Shown here piece by piece: positions 62,161 to 64,000 of a stretch of DNA of 64,000 bases. This DNA is from Melioribacter sp. (lineage in GTDB: Bacteria; Bacteroidota; Ignavibacteria; Ignavibacteriales; Melioribacteraceae), in contig PMDS01000135.1 in assembly GCA_003155655.1 (NCBI GenBank), forward strand, positions 18,636 to 82,635, read 5' to 3'. Position numbers and translations under genes: made by a program. The notes beneath the pieces are model-generated. The model saw only the letters and a list, made by a program, of their open reading frames with translations, was not told where the DNA came from and did no database searches. Every line of letters starts with the position of its first letter. Positions within the stretch are counted from its first letter, which is position 1.

Positions 62161-63891
62161 ATGAAAAAAAGTGTATTAAAATTTCGGCGTAGCACTCTGC
62201 CTAAAGCTCCCACTAGTATTCATGGATTGGACGAAATCACAGGAGGTGGATTACCTAAAGGAAGACCAACGCTTATTTGCGGAGGTCCGGGTTGCGGCAA
62301 GACCCTCTTTGCGATGGAGTTTCTGGTTCGTGGTGCTACACTTTATAATGAACCTGGTGTATTCATTTCGTTCGAAGAAACTGAAAAAGAACTTACTGCT
62401 AACGTTGCTTCTTTGGGTTTTGATTTGGATAATCTAATTAGAGACAAAAAGATTTGGCTTGAACATATTCTCATTGAACGGGGAGAAATTGAACGGAACA
62501 ATGAATATGATTTAAAAGGCTTATTTGTACGCATTCATCACGCAATTGAAAGCATCAATGCAAAACGCGTTGTACTGGATACTATAGAATCACTTTTTTC
62601 AATATTACCCAATTCTACAATTGTGCGTACTGAACTGCGAAGATTATTCACATGGTTGAAAAAGAAAGGTGTTACTACAATAATTACCGGGGAAAGAGGT
62701 GATGGTGCTTTTACGCGTTTAACCCGTCAAGGGTTAGAAGAGTATGTCTCCGATTGCGTTATTGTACTGGACCATCGCGTGAGTGATCAATCTTCTATAC
62801 GGCGGTTGCGGATTGTTAAATACAGGGGTTCGACTCACGGAACAAACGAATATCCTTTCTTAATTGATGAAGATGGTTTTTCTGTTCTGCCGGTCACTTC
62901 ATTGGGCTTGAATCACATTTCCTCTAACGAAAGAATCTCTTCCGGTATCCCGCGTCTTGATACAATGCTGTCCGGCAAAGGTTACTTCCGGGGAAGTACT
63001 GTGCTTGTTTCCGGCACTGCCGGCACCGGCAAAACAAGTCTTGCGGCACAATTCGTTGAAGCAGCTTGCAAACGTGGAGAGAACGTTCTCTATTTTGCTT
63101 TCGAAGAATCCCCAAGTCAGTTTATGCGTAATATGTCTTCAATTGGAATAAAGTTAGAACATTGGGTAAAAAAAGGATTACTTCATTTTCATGCAACACG
63201 TCCAACTCTATTTGGATTGGAACATCACCTAACAACTACTATAAAATTAATTAATAAACTTAAACCGCAAATAGTTATCCTGGATCCCATAGATGCATTC
63301 ATTATGGGAGGGAACGAAACCGAAGTTAAAATAATGCTGCTGCGTCTTGTCGATTTCTTGAAGATGAGGAATATTACTGCATTCTTTGCAAGTCTTACAA
63401 ACTCTGGTAATAACCAGGAACTTACAGATATGTCAATATCATCACTTATAGATACTTGGCTGTTATTGCGTGATATTGAAATTGGCGGAGAACGTAACAG
63501 GGGATTATATATTCTTAAATCGCGTGGTATGGCACATTCCAACCAGATTCGTGAATTTATACTTACCAACCATGGGATTGAATTGCTCGATGTCTATGTT
63601 GGTCCGGAAGGTGTATTAACTGGCTCTGCCCGGTTGACTCAAGAAGCAAAAAACAATGAAGAACAATTATTGCGCAAACAGGAAATTGAACGTAAACAAT
63701 TTGGATTAGAACTTAAACGTGCGGCTGCCGATGCCCATATTGTTGTTCTAAAATCTGAATTTAAAGAAGAGGAATCGGAAACTCTTAAAGCTATCGAGAT
63801 GGAAAAAGCTAAAACAGAGAGGTTTGTACAAGATCAGAAAAAAATGGCTGAGAGTAGAAAAGCAGATAAATTAATAAAAAAGACAGCTTAA
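62161..63891 (+). CDS. KaiC-like double RecA-fold ATPase
   Basis: 576 aa with two KaiC domains. The first (about 15-245) has HGLDEITGGGLPKGRPTLIC, P-loop GGPGCGKT (about 41-48) and FISFEETEKEL. The second (about 255-490) has SGIPRLDTMLSGKGYFRGST, P-loop GTAGTGKT (about 285-292) and YFAFEESPSQF. The C-terminal about 70 residues are a charged helix (coiled coil). Outside cyanobacteria, KaiC homologues often partner with histidine kinases or response regulators in stress signalling; no KaiA or KaiB gene is visible. The upstream 500 bp hold no gene, so it is probably transcribed alone. Confidence 0.93.
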   Translation: MKKSVLKFRRSTLPKAPTSIHGLDEITGGGLPKGRPTLICGGPGCGKTLFAMEFLVRGATLYNEPGVFISFEETEKELTANVASLGFDLDNLIRDKKIWLEHILIERGEIERNNEYDLKGLFVRIHHAIESINAKRVVLDTIESLFSILPNSTIVRTELRRLFTWLKKKGVTTIITGERGDGAFTRLTRQGLEEYVSDCVIVLDHRVSDQSSIRRLRIVKYRGSTHGTNEYPFLIDEDGFSVLPVTSLGLNHISSNERISSGIPRLDTMLSGKGYFRGSTVLVSGTAGTGKTSLAAQFVEAACKRGENVLYFAFEESPSQFMRNMSSIGIKLEHWVKKGLLHFHATRPTLFGLEHHLTTTIKLINKLKPQIVILDPIDAFIMGGNETEVKIMLLRLVDFLKMRNITAFFASLTNSGNNQELTDMSISSLIDTWLLLRDIEIGGERNRGLYILKSRGMAHSNQIREFILTNHGIELLDVYVGPEGVLTGSARLTQEAKNNEEQLLRKQEIERKQFGLELKRAAADAHIVVLKSEFKEEESETLKAIEMEKAKTERFVQDQKKMAESRKADKLIKKTA

Positions 63892-64000
63892 ATTTAGAGT
63901 ATTTTAATTATGAACTCACGTTACGCAAAAACGGTATTTACGCCAATTGATTTTAAAACTTCATAACTCCACCGTTTAGAGGCTGTGTGAAAATTAATAA
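63892..64000. other. Window end, no supported gene
   Basis: Contains only an 18-codon frame from ATG 63910. I see no reason to call it a gene. Confidence 0.5.

Noticed and set aside
63910..63966. 18-codon frame at the window end
   Set aside because: Too short, no ribosome site, no recognisable product.
1..64000. CRISPR array, rRNA genes or insertion-sequence transposases
   Set aside because: No regularly spaced short repeats with unique spacers, no rRNA sequence, and no transposase motif were seen; the only recombinases are the two tyrosine integrases.

Overview
The window looks like a chromosomal segment of an AT-rich bacterium of the Ignavibacteria / Bacteroidota-Chlorobi group. The reasons are a protein with a type IX secretion (Por) C-terminal sorting domain, an HU-domain/SPOR fusion protein, a repetitive Kre9/KNH-like lipoprotein, TonB-type envelope proteins, and few strong Shine-Dalgarno sites. 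This placement is inference; there is no rRNA or other marker in the window.

Left flank (1-17,000), ordinary chromosome. It starts with the end of an ECF sigma factor operon (sigma, probable anti-sigma, small periplasmic protein) and tRNA-Leu(GAG). A DUF92 membrane protein follows, then an envelope operon: periplasmic TPR protein, outer-membrane barrel, HU-TM-SPOR protein and TonB-like protein. A convergent minus-strand cluster encodes three small membrane proteins and an NHL beta-propeller. Last come a large lipoprotein made of about 11 repeats and a small coiled-coil membrane protein. The 3' end of that last gene belongs to a 299-bp unit, present three times, that carries tRNA-Gln copies.

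Island (17,721-58,602). An intact tRNA-Gln(CUG) overlaps the left attachment site. Its 3' half and the adjoining element end recur about 40.7 kb to the right, beside the end of a second, almost fully deleted element. Inside are: (a) a tyrosine integrase behind an inverted-repeat operator; (b) a probable defence block made of an AlbA_2/Schlafen-like regulator, a 1732-aa helicase with a DUF1998-like region and C-terminal nuclease fold, an SNF2 helicase, an N6-adenine methyltransferase, an Hsp70-like protein with permuted motif order, and an AIPR protein with an N-terminal nuclease-like segment; (c) a replication/integration module (Rep, DnaC-like loader, two small ORFs, second tyrosine integrase); (d) a candidate structured RNA, a protease remnant and a T9SS-exported repeat protein; (e) a four-gene cluster of SLOG-4TM (SLATT-like) protein, TIR protein, giant 3134-aa protein and DHH/MYG1-like phosphoesterase.

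Block (e) is the best candidate for an undescribed system. A TIR enzyme next to a SLOG sensor fused to membrane segments has Thoeris-like logic (nucleotide signal made by TIR, sensed by SLOG, membrane effector). The giant protein could be the trigger sensor and the phosphoesterase an off-switch; these roles are inference. Block (b) resembles class 1 DISARM (SNF2 plus adenine methylase plus DUF1998 helicase), but DrmA and DrmB appear fused, DrmC is absent and a nuclease is fused on.

Right flank (58,655-64,000). Ordinary chromosome resumes with about 0.7 kb of non-coding DNA, a LuxR-type response regulator, a short RNB-family ribonuclease and a double-domain KaiC-like ATPase. Short interspersed repeats lie between them.
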